Shown here: piece after piece, positions 1 to 11,149 of the stretch
Layout of the letters: every line of letters starts with the position of its first letter
How positions within the stretch are numbered: the first letter of the stretch is position 1
Assembly (NCBI GenBank): GCA_036924285.1
Contig: JAYKYS010000001.1
Coordinates: forward strand, 29,945,501 to 30,009,500
DNA length: 64,000 bases
Direction of reading: 5' to 3'
DNA from: Asterella californica
Taxonomy: Eukaryota > Streptophyta > Marchantiopsida > Marchantiales > Aytoniaceae
The notes under the pieces: model-generated
What the model was told of the DNA's origin: nothing
Database searches by the model: none
The model's input: the letters and a program-made list of their open reading frames with translations, nothing else
Program-made: the position numbers and the translations under genes

Positions 1-640
1 AACATCGACAGAGACGGCACGCAAGACAACCTACTGCCTGCACCCTCCTCCATAGGCGGTGCTAGTGTCCTCCTCCTCCCCTCCTAGGCAGTAAATGCTC
101 CCAGCATTTACTTTTGGAGGAGGGTTAGACCCCAGCGAATTTGCTCTTACCAAAGCCATCACGCAGTTACTAACTGTTCACGAGACCGTGTATACAGTTG
201 TCAGTTATCATCAATGCAGACCGTCGAGGAATATCTTATTCATTCTCGCAAGTTTACGGTGGAAGTAATTGTAAACTCGATGATAGCCATAGCCATGTGA
301 CAGCACGCTAGAGCTGCTATAGCGATGATATGATCTTGAGTCATCATGTTGCTTATTTATTCATCTCTTCAAGGAAAATTAATTTATTATCTAACTTTTC
401 ACACTTTAATAAACTAAATGTCTGAATTAAATCAGTGTATTCTTGTGATAACGCTACTGTAATTATAGTTTCGGTACCTCCGTGGATCTGTTCTTGGTTT
501 ATGGAGCAAGAGCACTCTGAGCACCTGCATATTCACCTCCTCCATCTTCCGGTGGAGGAGGCAAATATACAGGTGATTGATTTAATACCTAGCCCTTCCG
601 GCAAGAAGGGTTAAGTATTAAATTAACATCAGAGTATATT
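1..640. repeat. Hairpin-rich gene-free region
   Basis: No coding potential is visible. Positions 90-99 and 103-112 form a perfect 10-bp stem around a 3-nt loop, nested inside an 11-bp perfect outer pair (42-52 with 115-125, core ACCCTCCTCCA). A shorter stretch at 21190-21230 shares the CCTCCTC and CTAGGCAGTAAAT portion. Positions 522-626 hold a double-hairpin repeat that is described separately. Confidence 0.6.
522..626. repeat. Double-hairpin repeat, copy 1
   Basis: Two imperfect hairpins lie back to back. Hairpin 1 pairs 522-544 with 553-575 (20 of 23 positions complementary). Hairpin 2 pairs 577-598 with 605-626 (19 of 22). The mismatches I count are all transitions. The block opens with a TATTCACCTCC-like word that recurs at the other copies near 2488, 2940, 30975 and 31488. 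The function is unknown. Confidence 0.65.
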
Positions 641-1740
641 AATGTATTAATGAGTGTGGACTCCGGACTTGTATCTTCTGAAGCGCGGCACTCATGGCAA
701 GACTTATGGGTTATCTCCTACTCTTCTCGTGTTTCCAGACATGTGTAACAGATAATATTTATAAAATATTTTAATTCTTTATATCTACTTAGTATATATT
801 TTTTACTTAACACATATATATATTCCCGATATCATTAAGCGAGCAAAAGTTCTTGGAGTTCATCCAGCATGCATATTATTGGATTACGTCTGGATCTGTC
901 CGCAACTCTAAGTCCGCGTATCATTAATAGTTACAAATAATTTAAATTTTCAAAACAAATTAGTACGAAATTTCTACATAACAAAAAGCAAAAATAAGTC
1001 CCCGAAGCGAGAAAAGTGACATTCTGTGCTTGTCGACTCCGCTGCACCTAAAATGTTGCAGCCCCGCTTTCCTTATAAAGCTGCTTTATCTTAGGTTAGG
1101 AAAAAATTCATAACTCCATGAAGGTTGTGCTAAATGATCGCCATCTACTCCCCTGCAACAAAACATTGCTGGTACGCTTTTTTTCCTTAGTATTGTGATC
1201 ATGAACGGCATGCAATCGTTAAGGAGTTTGAAGGCGTTTAATTATCCTAATTATTTTCAACTTTCACGCACAGAGATCTATAAGATCCTACCCAAAAATA
1301 AATTATAGTAAAAAGACAATAGAATATAATCCTCAGTGCGTGATAAATTTTCGGTCGTTTCCTGAACTGGATTTCTGGAATCAAAGAAGAGTCGTTCTAT
1401 CAAAAGACACATCAGTTTTACTATACTTGGTTGATAAAACTTTGAGTTTTCCTAGTCTTAAATGCTAAGACATGTGTGTCTAACTTTTCTTGTGAAATTA
1501 TTATAAATAAATAATTTTTTCCTAAAATAATTCTCTTACTTGTGTTAGACTGTGCTCCTGTTTATGTGTTAGAAAACACTACTGCTATTTAAGTTCACAC
1601 AGAAAAGATACAAAATATTATCTTGAGTTTCCGCGCACTCAGACTTTATATTCTCTAAACATTTGCGCAGTTGAAAAAATTATTTATTTTACGAGGAAAC
1701 TTTAATAGCAGTATGGTATCTAACGCCAGTGATGACAGTG
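641..1740. other. Gene-free AT-rich stretch
   Basis: Only short out-of-frame ORFs are present and I recognise no motif. The stretch ends where copy A of the segmental duplication begins, near 1742. Confidence 0.6.
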
Positions 1741-1900
1741 TACATGTGCACAAATAAACCTGCTTGTAGAGAGATTAAACCTGGTTAAAATTTGCAGAAT
1801 GATTGTAATTCAAAAGCGACAAAATATGGTTTCAGTCGCGCCAGAAATCCAGTGTGAGTGGGCCATGAGCAATAGCGATACTCATGTGATTCGGCCCTTA

Positions 1901-2412
1901 GAGCATCTCCTCCGCGGTTCTTTAAAAGGTTTTGTTAGGGGAAAACTTTCACACCCTTGATCTTTACAGCAATTTTTAATTTTAACTATTCTCTAAAGTT
2001 TATCACGTCTCCCTATCTTAAAGATTAGAATAAACATTCTTTAAAATACAACTAAACCAGAATCAGAATCGTTAAAGTTTAAACATCGTCGCATTGTGTA
2101 TCGACCTCATGCTCATTTTCAAAATTTAAATTGATTTTCTTTTTCAAGTTTTTCGATAACTAATTTCTAATATAATTTTTTCTTATGTTTTTTCTTTTTT
2201 TCGACTTTTTTTTTTCCAAAACATAGTTTTTTTTATATCTTTATTTTACAAAAAGAATCTGTTTACGGTGGGAAGTACACTTTCCATTTTAGGTTAAAGA
2301 TTCAGTTAAAAATGAGGTGGGGAAACTTCTCCATTAGCGATAAAATGCGTCATTCTGTATGTGTAAATTAGGGGTTAATACTCTCCTTATCTCTATATGG
2401 GTGGAGATGCTC
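1901..2412. mobile_element. Tourist-like MITE (PIF/Harbinger type), copy A1
   Basis: The ends are inverted copies of GAGCATCTCCNCC, and TTA lies directly outside both ends (1898-1900 and 2413-2415). A 3-bp TTA duplication is the signature of PIF/Harbinger elements. The interior is AT-rich and non-coding. The same element is at 24551-25033 in copy B, so the insertion predates the duplication. Confidence 0.7.
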
Positions 2413-2484
2413 TTAGCACTATCAAATGTAGTGTGGAAGGTCAACTTCGGACATGACAACCGCCACTGTTGTTGAATGAGACTG

Positions 2485-3290
2485 TATATTCATCCATGTA
2501 CACTTAGAAGTTTATGTGGGCGTAATGTATGAGCTAATTCTTTTCTTAAGAAGAGTTAGCTCTAAATAAATGTCTCAATGATTGACTTCATTCGTAAACA
2601 AGACTTGGCTAATAGTTCGATAAGTTCCCAGGTAGTCACTGTGCTTATGGATTTTTTTTAGTTTCTAGAAGCCATGTGTTTCGTTCACCTAAGAGAGGTT
2701 TAAATTAGATTTTGTAAATAGAGTAATTTAAATTTAGCATCTTAAATTTTAGATATTTAAATTTAGACTGTCGTTTCACTTTGACGTATTCACGAAACCA
2801 GGCGTGGGGATTAAAATTTTCACTGCGCCTCAGTAAAAAACCAATAAGACTGTATATTTAAATTTACACTGCACCCCCTTCCTTCACTGAACAAGGTCGT
2901 GAGAAAGGATATTATGTTCTGAACTGGTGAAGCAGGATATTCACCCCATGTACACTTAGATAGTGTACATGGGATATAATTTAGAGCTAACCCTTTTCTT
3001 AGGAAGGGTTAGCTCTAAATTATAGCCTCAGTCTATAATTTAGATCTACTCGATTCATAGTTTATACTCGGATAGTTCCAGGTTTGGTGACAGTGTTTAT
3101 GATTTTTGTTGGTTTTCAGAACGTCATGTGTTTCCTTCTCCTATGATGTTCAAATTAGATATTTTAAATATAATATTTTAAATATAAAACTTTAAATTTA
3201 GTTATTTGTCGTTTAAGTGTTTGACGTCTTGAAGAACCAGGCACATTAAATTTGACTGCACCTCACGCGTTAAATTCCTTCAGTGTACAA
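2485..3290 (+). repeat. Tandem repeat of about 430 bp with double hairpins
   Basis: Two diverged units (about 2485-2900 and 2925-3290) share the order: TATTCA, hairpin 1, hairpin 2 and a long AT-rich tail with TTTAAATTTAG-like words. The second unit is best preserved. Hairpin 1 there is an 11-bp perfect stem (2945-2955 with 2963-2973), and hairpin 2 is a 20-bp perfect stem (2976-2995 with 3004-3023). In the first unit only hairpin 2 is still clear (2531-2542 with 2551-2562). The whole block is missing from copy B. Confidence 0.7.
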
Positions 3291-4461
3291 TGTTATTTAA
3301 ATTTTATAGTGCACTCTCCCAAAAGCGCATCTCGAAATCAAACGTCCTGGATGCCGTGCAATCCCCTTGAAACAACGGGTATTTATACCATTCTTGTCCT
3401 TTTCCTCTTTTTTTGTACAAGTGTGCTTTTGACTTCTAATTTTCGGTTTGTGATATTTCTCGAGGACTTGTTTTCCCAGCGGAGCTTTATCCTGCTGAAA
3501 GGCTGAACCAGCCTTTCACTGGTTGAACCGTCCCCGCATTACAGTCTACCTGTTAAAAGTTACTTGCTGAATGGTTGAAGTGGTCTAAAAGTTAATGATA
3601 AAAATTGTGGATCCAGAACGGTATACAATAGAGCCTCCGTAAAGTGTTCCTCTATATAGTGATAACCTATTATAGCGATACAATTTTCGTGGTCTCGTGT
3701 AATATAATGGTAGCCTCTATCTGTTGTGTATAATTTCGGTTCTAAACTTTGTTCAAGAGTGTTATAGCGATAGCGTAAAGAATCTTGCGCATTGCGTGCC
3801 TTAGGGCATCTCCATCGGGGTGACTCTAACGCTAATATAGAGTTAAAAGACCAGTTATTTACTTGAAAGGTCCTGTGCGCGCAAATAATTGTTTGACAGG
3901 TCTCTCGCGCACTATACAATACTTGACAGGACCCCTCACCGGTCACAGTCAATTGGTGACTTCCAACGTGGCACTACAGCCTGATGAGATAGCCAGCAGG
4001 TAGGTTTAGGGTGATGTGGCTCGAATTATGACTTCTTGGAGTGGAATTTCGGTTTAAGATGACGTGGAACTGACGAGGGTTTATTATATAAAGTTGTTAT
4101 TTATATTTCACACGTGTGAACATCCTCTCCTTAAAAACCTGACCCTAAAACTCCACTTAAATAACAACAAGAGGTTATTTACACTTCTTCCTCGTGTGAA
4201 ACTTGCACGTGCGAAATCCAGGTTCAGAATTGTCGTTAAACATCGGAATTTGAACTAAAAATCAGGACATTTGAATAAAAACAAGCTGTTATTATTTTCG
4301 GTCATCGGTTCTTTCAATAACAACAGGTTGTTGTTATTTTGGTTAATCGGAATGGAACACCGAGAGGGTCTCCGCAACGCACCAGTATTGCGTTGTGGAG
4401 GCCCTCCGGTGGACCGGATTGCACAAAAATAATAACAGCATGATGTTATTTGAAGGTCTTG

Positions 4462-4593
4462 ATTTTTGAGTTCAAATTCTGATGTTTAATGACAAAGCTG
4501 AACTCGGACTTCGCAAGTGCGAGTTTCATTTTTGAGTTCAAATTCTGATGTTTAATGACAAAGCTGAACTCGGACTTCGCAAGTGCGAGTTTC
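4462..4593 (+). repeat. Perfect tandem duplication, 2 x 66 bp
   Basis: Positions 4462-4527 and 4528-4593 read identically by eye, including a CGGACTTCGCAAGTGCGAG core that can fold. It lies inside the 3851-5047 element. Confidence 0.9.
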
Positions 4594-4611
4594 ACACATG
4601 AGAGAAGTGTC

Positions 4612-4945
4612 GATAACAACTTGTTGTTATTTAGACATTCACACCTCCTCCTTTACCTGAAACTCCACGCCACGCAGTCATAATTCGTGCCATGTCATCC
4701 TAAACCTGTATGCTGGCTGTCTCGTCAGACTATAGCATCAGGTTGGGAGTCATCGAATTTTTCTCAGGTTTTAGGATAGGTTGTTCACACGAATGAAAAT
4801 ATATAGAACAACTTGTTATTTAGACACGCACACCTCGTCTTTTTCATGAAACTCCATGTCACGCAGTCATAATTCGTGCCATGTCATCCTAAACCTGCAT
4901 GCTGGCTGTCTCGTCAGACTATAGCATCACGTTGGGAGTCATCGA
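4612..4945 (+). repeat. Subterminal tandem duplication, about 190-bp period
   Basis: The block from about 4625 to 4755 (GCAGTCATAATTCGTGCCAT onward) recurs at about 4816-4945. The right subterminal TIR segment of the 3851-5047 element is therefore present twice in the same orientation. Confidence 0.8.
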
Positions 4946-5294
4946 TTGACTGTGATCGATAATGGATCTTGTCAAGTACTGTATTGTGCATGCGAGGTCT
5001 GTGAAGCAAGTATTTGCGCCCACAGGACCTTTCAAGTAAATAACTGGTTAAAAAGACACAAAGATGATCTATAGTATACTCTATGTAGACTCTATGTTAG
5101 TTCTAAGAAGTTGAGAATTAACATAAGACTATAAATTAGAGTTTTCTATAGTCTCGTATTATTTGAACATATGTTGAAAAGTTTCATTGAGCTGTTGTAA
5201 GGTGAGTTTGCTTGTTGTTGACTCAAAAATAAAATAACTTTTCTATCGAGAATGGAGAAATTCACTAGACACCATAGCTCATTCCTTTTTTTTT

Positions 5295-5336
5295 CTTTTA
5301 TACCAGGAGGAGGGTCCCACCCTCCTGGTATAAAAG
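5295..5336. repeat. 16-bp perfect hairpin in A-specific insertion
   Basis: CTTTTATACCAGGAGG (5295-5310) pairs exactly with 5321-5336 around a 10-nt loop. It opens a segment of about 370 bp (about 5288-5660) that is absent from copy B. No TIR or target duplication could be fixed, so the insert type is unknown. Confidence 0.7.
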
Positions 5337-6171
5337 GGTTCAGATGGAATATTACTCTTCGATTCTTTTTTTGAATTCAAAATTCCTCTTCGAAATCTGA
5401 AACACAGAAAAATTTGGAATTTAACAAACTGGGTTCTGATAATGCTTAGATGAAAATCAAATTTTTTGTTTTGCAAAAATGTAGCGCTTTCCAGTCGCTT
5501 TCCAACGGTATCTACCATGTCAACAACGAAGGTCAGACTCAAACATTATGAGAAGGTGCAGTTTGCTCTAGGAACCCAAAGGTCCGTCTTTCACATCCGT
5601 GCACGTCAAAAAATGAGGAGTCTGGATAACCCAGACCCTAAATATCAGGAGCGGGGGTTTAACGTCAGAGCGGTGAGAAGTTTGCATTGTCGAGACTCTA
5701 TGAATATAACGTGAACATTAATATTACCGTTAACTTTCCACTTAGCATCTGTACGGTGGAAATGCCTTTAGTATCATAGATTCTCTCGTGCAGCAACTTA
5801 GGCTCGTAAGGACACTACAGGAAGGGCCATTCGTTACACAAAACTGTCCCTCGAATGATTCTGGAAAAGACATTCCACAGTAATTTACTTGGTCGGGCCC
5901 ATGCGCCAAACTCGTTACTTGACCGGGCTCATGCGCCAAACTCGTTACTTGATCTAGCCCTCGACTGGTAATAAGAAGTGTTCGACCGACATCGTGGCAG
6001 TGCTGTTGACATGGACAGTAAGAATGTTGACGTGGAATGCAGTGTGTATGTCCAACATGGACACTCATCATGGTTTGGACATACAGTCATCGTGGAAATG
6101 CGAAGTAGCAGAATGGCATCGATGTTTTCGAACTGAATTGCAATCACTTGGCGATCAAAGACCGAGCGCGG

Positions 6172-6219
6172 GTGCTCTGAATGTCCAGTGAAGAAATTCA
6201 ACCAAGCGCGGGTAAACGA

Positions 6220-6261
<42 letters not shown>

Positions 6262-6410
6262 TGTCTAATTAGTGACGGACATGAATGGAGTGGCCTATCG
6301 GTCCTTTAGACGTTTAGGAATTTGAAGCCAGAGGACTTTAGAAAAGATTTTGCCCTCACTGGCTTGGGGCAGCCACGCAGGTCGCTTTGTGTTTCCGTTC
6401 ATACAGTTCG
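6172..6410 (+). pseudogene. Captured 25S rRNA domain V fragment
   Basis: Positions 6172-6290 match the conserved eukaryotic 25S/28S segment around TAACTATGACTCTCTTAAGG, with only scattered changes from the plant sequence as I know it. From 6290 the text jumps to a later part of the same rRNA (GGCCTATCGGTCCTTTAGAC, then the AATTTGAAGCCAGAGG and CTGGCTTGGGGCAGCCA regions). An intervening stretch of several hundred nucleotides is missing. The CTCTCTTAAGGTAGC word (6235-6249) is the I-PpoI homing site, and the R2 retrotransposon target is in the same spot. The fragment cannot be a functional rRNA. Confidence 0.92.
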
Positions 6411-6520
6411 CGCTTAACGAGGTCGCTCTGTTCTGATTCTGTTCATACAGTTCGCGCCTACTTCTGTTCATACAGTTCTGCTTCTGTTCTGTTCATACAG
6501 TTCGCGCCTGCTTCGTCCAT
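6397..6520 (+). repeat. Minisatellite seeded by rRNA border
   Basis: GTTCATACAGTTC occurs at 6397, 6441, 6465 and 6491 with short CT-rich spacers. The first copy coincides with the place where intact 25S rRNA would read CGTTCATAGCGACG, so the repeat probably grew from the end of the captured rRNA. Confidence 0.7.
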
Positions 6521-8270
6521 ACATTCTGCTCCGGAAGGGCATCGGCGTCGACTAGTCCTGAATGAACTTCGGCTCTGTGCTGCGGGCATCTCGCTGAAAC
6601 TCCATACACGATTCGGGTCCCGAAAGATTCCCAAGATCTGTCCAGTACTGAAGTTTCAGTCGTTATGTGTTACTGCATTTTACTAGATTGGAGTTGACCA
6701 GGATCCTTGTGTGAGACACTCTGAGCGTGTCGAAGTGTGTTCACTGTGGAGTCTGGAGACTGGACTATCTACATAATGAACGTCTGTCACATCTGCGTAT
6801 TGACATGGCGCTGCTGCCGTGACATGTTCTATGCTTACGTGTATTCATCAACTTCTTATTATCAGTCGAGGGCCCGATCAAGTAACGAGTTTGGCGCATG
6901 GGCCCGACCAAGTAAATTACTGGACATTCCATCAAGCGCTTCATGTGCCAACCTTTCGTAATTCTGGATTCGGAATCTGGACGAGCATGAGGCAACACAC
7001 ACCGCCATTCATACATGTGTATGAGGATGAATCTGGTTGTGTGAATCAATTATGGTTTAAATATGTATAATAATCATAAGAAGAAAGGAACTAAGATAAT
7101 ATGTAAATAATATCTAAAACACTGGTGGTTTAGATCGAGGTATAAATCGCTACTAATAGTAACTCCCTTGTTCTCATTTTGAGACTCCCACTGGAGGCTG
7201 CACTTGTGAGCACTCAAAAGCTACCCGGAGGGTGAATGGGGATGCATATTCTCTTGACATTTTGTCATATTTTTTCACCTTCAAGTTTTATAGATTGGTT
7301 GATGTTCCAGTAGAGAAATCATTCTCTTTTGGCTCTTGATTGAGTTTTGCACTCTTTTACATCTATAGATAATGGTATATGTTACGATGAGCATGTAGTG
7401 CAAATACAAAAAATTGAATGATAATTGATGGATATCATGAGCTTATATAATCTTCTTATGTACTTCATTTGATATTCTTAGTATTACAATGCATATGCAA
7501 ATACTAATGGTAAGTTGTGTTTAGTTAATTTCAAGTTGACTTAACCAGAATTGCTGATAGCAGTCAGAGAAGAAATCTCACACGCTGGTAAACCCTAAAC
7601 TTGTGCGGTGTGTTGAGTTAACCCGAACTCCTGAGACTACAGTAGTGAGTATTTTGGATCATTTGTATATCACTAATATGCAGAGTGTTATCTCAGGTTT
7701 CTAATTTGATACGCACATACTGGAGTTTCTCTAATTACCAAAGGGAACTAACTTTCTCCCCCTTCGTACCTTCAACGGCCCTCATAAAGTTTGAATATAT
7801 TTGAAGATCTCTTCATACACAGAAGGTACATCTCAGTAAGTGTTTGGAATCATCGGCATAATCCTCTCTTGCTTTGGTCTCTCTCAAACTTTCACCCTGT
7901 GGTTTCATTGTCAATCATGGAGGAGTTCTACTTATATCAACCTGATGAGAATGATCTACTTCCTTTCACTTTGAGCGCCAGAAAGTGCGTTTAATGTGAC
8001 TGAATTTTCTTTCTACTGCACATTTCCACCTGCCAATGAATATCATCGAGTCAGAAATCGTGTCGGGTAACGAGTTCTTGCAATGAGGAGAGAAATGTCT
8101 TGAGTTGTAAACTCAAGATGCCTGATCTGGTCTCCATCATCGTCCTCAACTGGTCGTCTCGTCTCTCTTGTCGCAGATATCTTCCGCCAAGTGTCCAACC
8201 ACCACCCGCTGAAGGGCATGCACTATCTAGTGGTCAACGGAGACGCATAGCAGTTTGAAAACTTGAACTG

Positions 8271-9080
8271 GAAACTTTGGTGAAGAAACTGTGAAATCTG
8301 AGAGCACAAGAAGATAGAGCTCGTCGTGCCAGTCACTGTCAGTGAAATTCTTGATCGATTTGGAACAATAAAGAAGGAGTTATGCCAAATTAAAGTTTGG
8401 ATTGTGCGAGAATTGCATCACTTTTGTTGATTTTGGGATTTTCAGTGTCAATTGCAGCATAATTGAGGAAATCGCTTCAAATCTTCGTGGTTGCATTCAC
8501 TGTCAGCAGGGCTACGACTATCCAAAAGGTTTCAAGTCATTTGAGTGAGTGAGTAATTCAGAGCGACGGCTGAAGCAGAGGGGGTCTGAAAAGCTCTCAA
8601 TCTAGAGCTGCAACTTTAGAGAACGAGATCTGAAGAACTGTGTATAATCAGGAGGTCAAATTTCACAGAGACGTTCAACGTCCTGTAGATTCCAAATCCT
8701 ATAAGAATCATCGAAAGTGATCGGGTCAATTCTCTGTTCTAGGTCGAAATAGCTATCTGGGTACTAGAAATTATCATAATTTTCTTAATCAGAACTTTTC
8801 TGTCCACATCTCGGTGCTAGAATTTGATCTCAAGCTGAAACTTCATGTGTTTGTCCAGTGGGGCCTTTTTTACATGTTGGAGAAGTTTAGAAAGCTAAAC
8901 CTTCACATATTTCTTATTCCTGAGTGTCAAAGTTCACCGTCTGATCTGATCATTACTAGTTCAACCTGATTTTTTGTTTCATGAACATATCAGAGGAGAC
9001 CTGTATGAGTGTTTTACATTGCGACCTTGTAACCTGAAGCCTACCCCTTTGAGTTAGCAACCACAGGTAGAAGCCCAACG
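8271..9080. other. Gene-free stretch right of duplication A
   Basis: No homology to copy B and no recognisable coding sequence. It lies between the end of the duplication and the decayed MULE transposase. Confidence 0.5.
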
Positions 9081-9159
9081 CTTCCTTGAGTAGACATATA
9101 CAGTCTTCACGGTCATACCGCAGTCAGAAGGTTCCGTCTTTCCTTCGAAACTCTCACCT

Positions 9160-10870
9160 CGACAACGGTCTGTGTAACCTTAGACATCAAGCAGAAACTA
9201 TCGTTGATCACATATCAACATTTGATGAAGCACGTAAAGCCCACTTACAAGCAAAAAGTGTTTTCAATGGAGACCAACGTCTTCTTGGAGACTTTAGTGA
9301 CATTAAATCTTCACAAATTAGAGGTTTATCATATGCTCTACGCTAATCATATCATCTTTCAGTTGAACACTACCAAAGCACAAGTAAATTTTTGGACCAG
9401 CGAAGTACAGTCACGACAATATCTCAGGGACGTTGACGATCAGATCAAATCTTCATCTCTACTTATCAGAAGTCAAGTATTTAAGAGCAAATGTTTATGT
9501 GAGTTATACGAGCATACGAAAAGTTTATAGCATTTGCTTTTTGCACACCGTCTTTTGAGAATGCAGTTATTGTCAAGCAGATAGTGATAGATTCCACCTT
9601 CAATACGAATAGCATGAGCTTTTGAGCTATTTGTAGTAACGTGCAACTTAGGAGGGTTCGGTGTACCATTGTCTTATTTGTTCTATCTCCGAGTAGATGA
9701 TGATAAGAAGCAAGCTAGTTCTAGTCAAGAACAACATCGAAAGCATGCAATTATTTCTTGGTTTCAATCTTTACGTAAAAGAGGATTACGACCAGTGCTC
9801 AGACTTACTGACAAGAATTCTGGACAAATCACTGCTTTTCGTGTAGCATGGTCATCGATGTTCATCCAACTTTGTCTTAAGCATGCCCAAGCTGCATGAG
9901 AGGTTTGTAGCATGTGTGTTGAGAAACCCACTTCTTCCTATAGTGAGGTGGAAGCATCACGTTTATTTTCATTCATTGACCAAGAATGCCTCGGGTGATT
10001 GTGCATGTGATTGCATAGCTTGCAGTCATGTAGAAGAGGAAAGAGCTACTAAATATGTTTATTAGGCATTACAATCAGCACTCTTTTATTTCATTAGCAT
10101 CCGGAGAGTTATGTACCCATGCAGACCTGCATGAGATAGCAATTCAAGAAATGTATAATTGGTGCAGATTTACTGGTCTGGTGCACCTCTGTAGAGAATG
10201 ATACTCTCTCAACAAATGGAAGTTTTTTCGTAGGGGAGCCAAACCACTATTGGCACTATCCGCGCGATTAATATTGAAGAGAGTCCTTGACAAAAATTAA
10301 GACATGATTACAAATATGTGTTTAACCGTCCAAGGTTGGGCAGACTAACCTTTATTCTTGTAGAAAGTTTGGTGGACGATATGCATACTATGCTTCAGCA
10401 TATCTTGCATGGATGCCTATACCCATCGTGTTGAGAGCAGTTTGTGTTTCATGGCAAAAACTATCTGTAAGAGATGTCAATGAATCTTCCTCTCACCAAC
10501 TGATGTTGATAAGTGATGTTGCTCTTGTGCATATTTTCTGAACAATCCTTACATGCTTTGCAAACATCTAGTACTTGTCTATCAGCATAGATCAATAGTA
10601 ATGTCTTAGTTTCAGTCAACTTATTGTAGGTGTGCATATCTCTTTTATGTCTTTGATACTCAAGAGATGTTTTTCTAGCGAGTTGTGATTCTGAACGAGG
10701 TTAGTCCTTGGACTAATGTTGTGGATATTGATTTAGATCTTCTTCTTGAGATTACACATGTAAGTCCATATGCAGGTCTAGATACTATAGATTCGGTGCA
10801 TTTCAAAACCATGGATGACATCCTTGATGATAACTCGGAGAACCCCTCAATAAGACTACAGATCCTCTAG
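9160..10870 (+). pseudogene. MULE transposase pseudogene, copy 1
   Basis: A decayed Mutator-like transposase. Readable pieces in order are: a segment with VTLDIKQK and HVKPTYKQKVF (from about 9160, open 9204-9530), the catalytic segment with CNLGGFGVPLSYLFYLRVDD and RLTDKNSGQITAF (about 9600-9896), a helical part with MYNWCRFTG and KWKFFRRGAK (about 10150-10250), and a SWIM-like LCKHLVLVY (about 10555-10580). The C-terminal piece is open at 10685-10870. The first catalytic Asp is in a VDSTF-like motif near 9585 and the second is in LTDKN. Several stops and frameshifts separate the pieces, so the protein is dead. It is collinear with 34875-36760. Confidence 0.8.
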
Positions 10871-11149
10871 ATGCACATATACTTGTAAATCATGTGAGCT
10901 CATCAATACATAGGAGAAGGAGCTTCTTGAGAGAGAGAAAGAGATCTAATGTACGTGAAATGACTCACGACTCACGTACATTCGATAAGAACACTCTTGC
11001 AACCTCCGCCTGCTGTCGCATCACCACAAAGAGCTAAAGAAGAATAACACGCTATTTAAATTGTAAACACTCAACTAGAAGTAATCGACTCTCTCAGTTC
11101 GCAGTTTGAATCATTACAACGCTTGGCTGATTGACTGCAGTTAAAGAGG

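Larger units (their letters stand above)
3851..5047. mobile_element. Non-autonomous MULE-like element with long TIRs
   Basis: Starts CCAGTTATTTACTTGAAAGG and ends with its inverse. Inverted similarity runs about 200 bp inward from each end (about 3851-4060 against 4840-5047). The flanks are GTTAAAAGA (3842-3850) and TTAAAAAGA (5048-5056), a 9-bp duplication with one mismatch. Copy B near 26270 shows the site without the insert. Long TIRs and a 9-bp duplication fit the Mutator superfamily. There is no transposase. The interior holds direct repeats (4462-4593 and 4612-4945), and the terminal bases resemble those of the elements at 5878 and 13993. Confidence 0.85.
3804..5767. mobile_element. Tourist-like MITE, copy A2, split by later insertions
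   Basis: The left end is GGGCATCTCCATC after TTA (3801-3803). The right end is an inverted GGCATTTCCACCG before TTA (5768-5770). The uninterrupted 390-bp version is at 26228-26617 in copy B. Copy A has been opened by a MULE-like element (3851-5047) and by about 370 bp of unrelated DNA (about 5288-5660). Confidence 0.7.
5878..6922. mobile_element. MULE-like element carrying a 25S rRNA fragment
   Basis: Inverted ends start CAGTAATTTACTTGGTCGGG and continue about 70 bp inward. The left TIR has an extra internal duplication of about 31 bp. Both flanks carry GACATTCCA (5869-5877 and 6923-6931), and copy B at about 26690 has this 9-mer once with no insert. There is no transposase. The interior contains two blocks of large-subunit rRNA (about 6172-6290 and 6290-6410) and a small minisatellite derived from the rRNA border. 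Captured host DNA between MULE TIRs is the Pack-MULE arrangement. Confidence 0.9.
1742..8270 (+). repeat. Segmental duplication, copy A
   Basis: Collinear with 24391-28365 in the same orientation. The matching blocks are about 1742-2464, 3418-3850, 5050-5288, 5660-5877 and 6923-8270. The gaps between blocks are insertions or deletions unique to one copy, and two of them in A are transposons with 9-bp target duplications (3851-5047 and 5878-6922). B lacks about 2475-3418 and 7208-7365. The matched parts are non-coding, apart from a possible coding fossil at 8100-8270. Confidence 0.9.

Noticed and set aside
2941..3023. Hairpins as intrinsic transcription terminators
   Set aside because: Not a bacterial sequence. 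Paired hairpins without a T-run recur as a dispersed repeat.
3560..3952. 130-aa minus-strand ORF
   Set aside because: It crosses the junction between a Tourist-like MITE and the TIR of the 3851-5047 MULE-like element, so its parts have unrelated origins.
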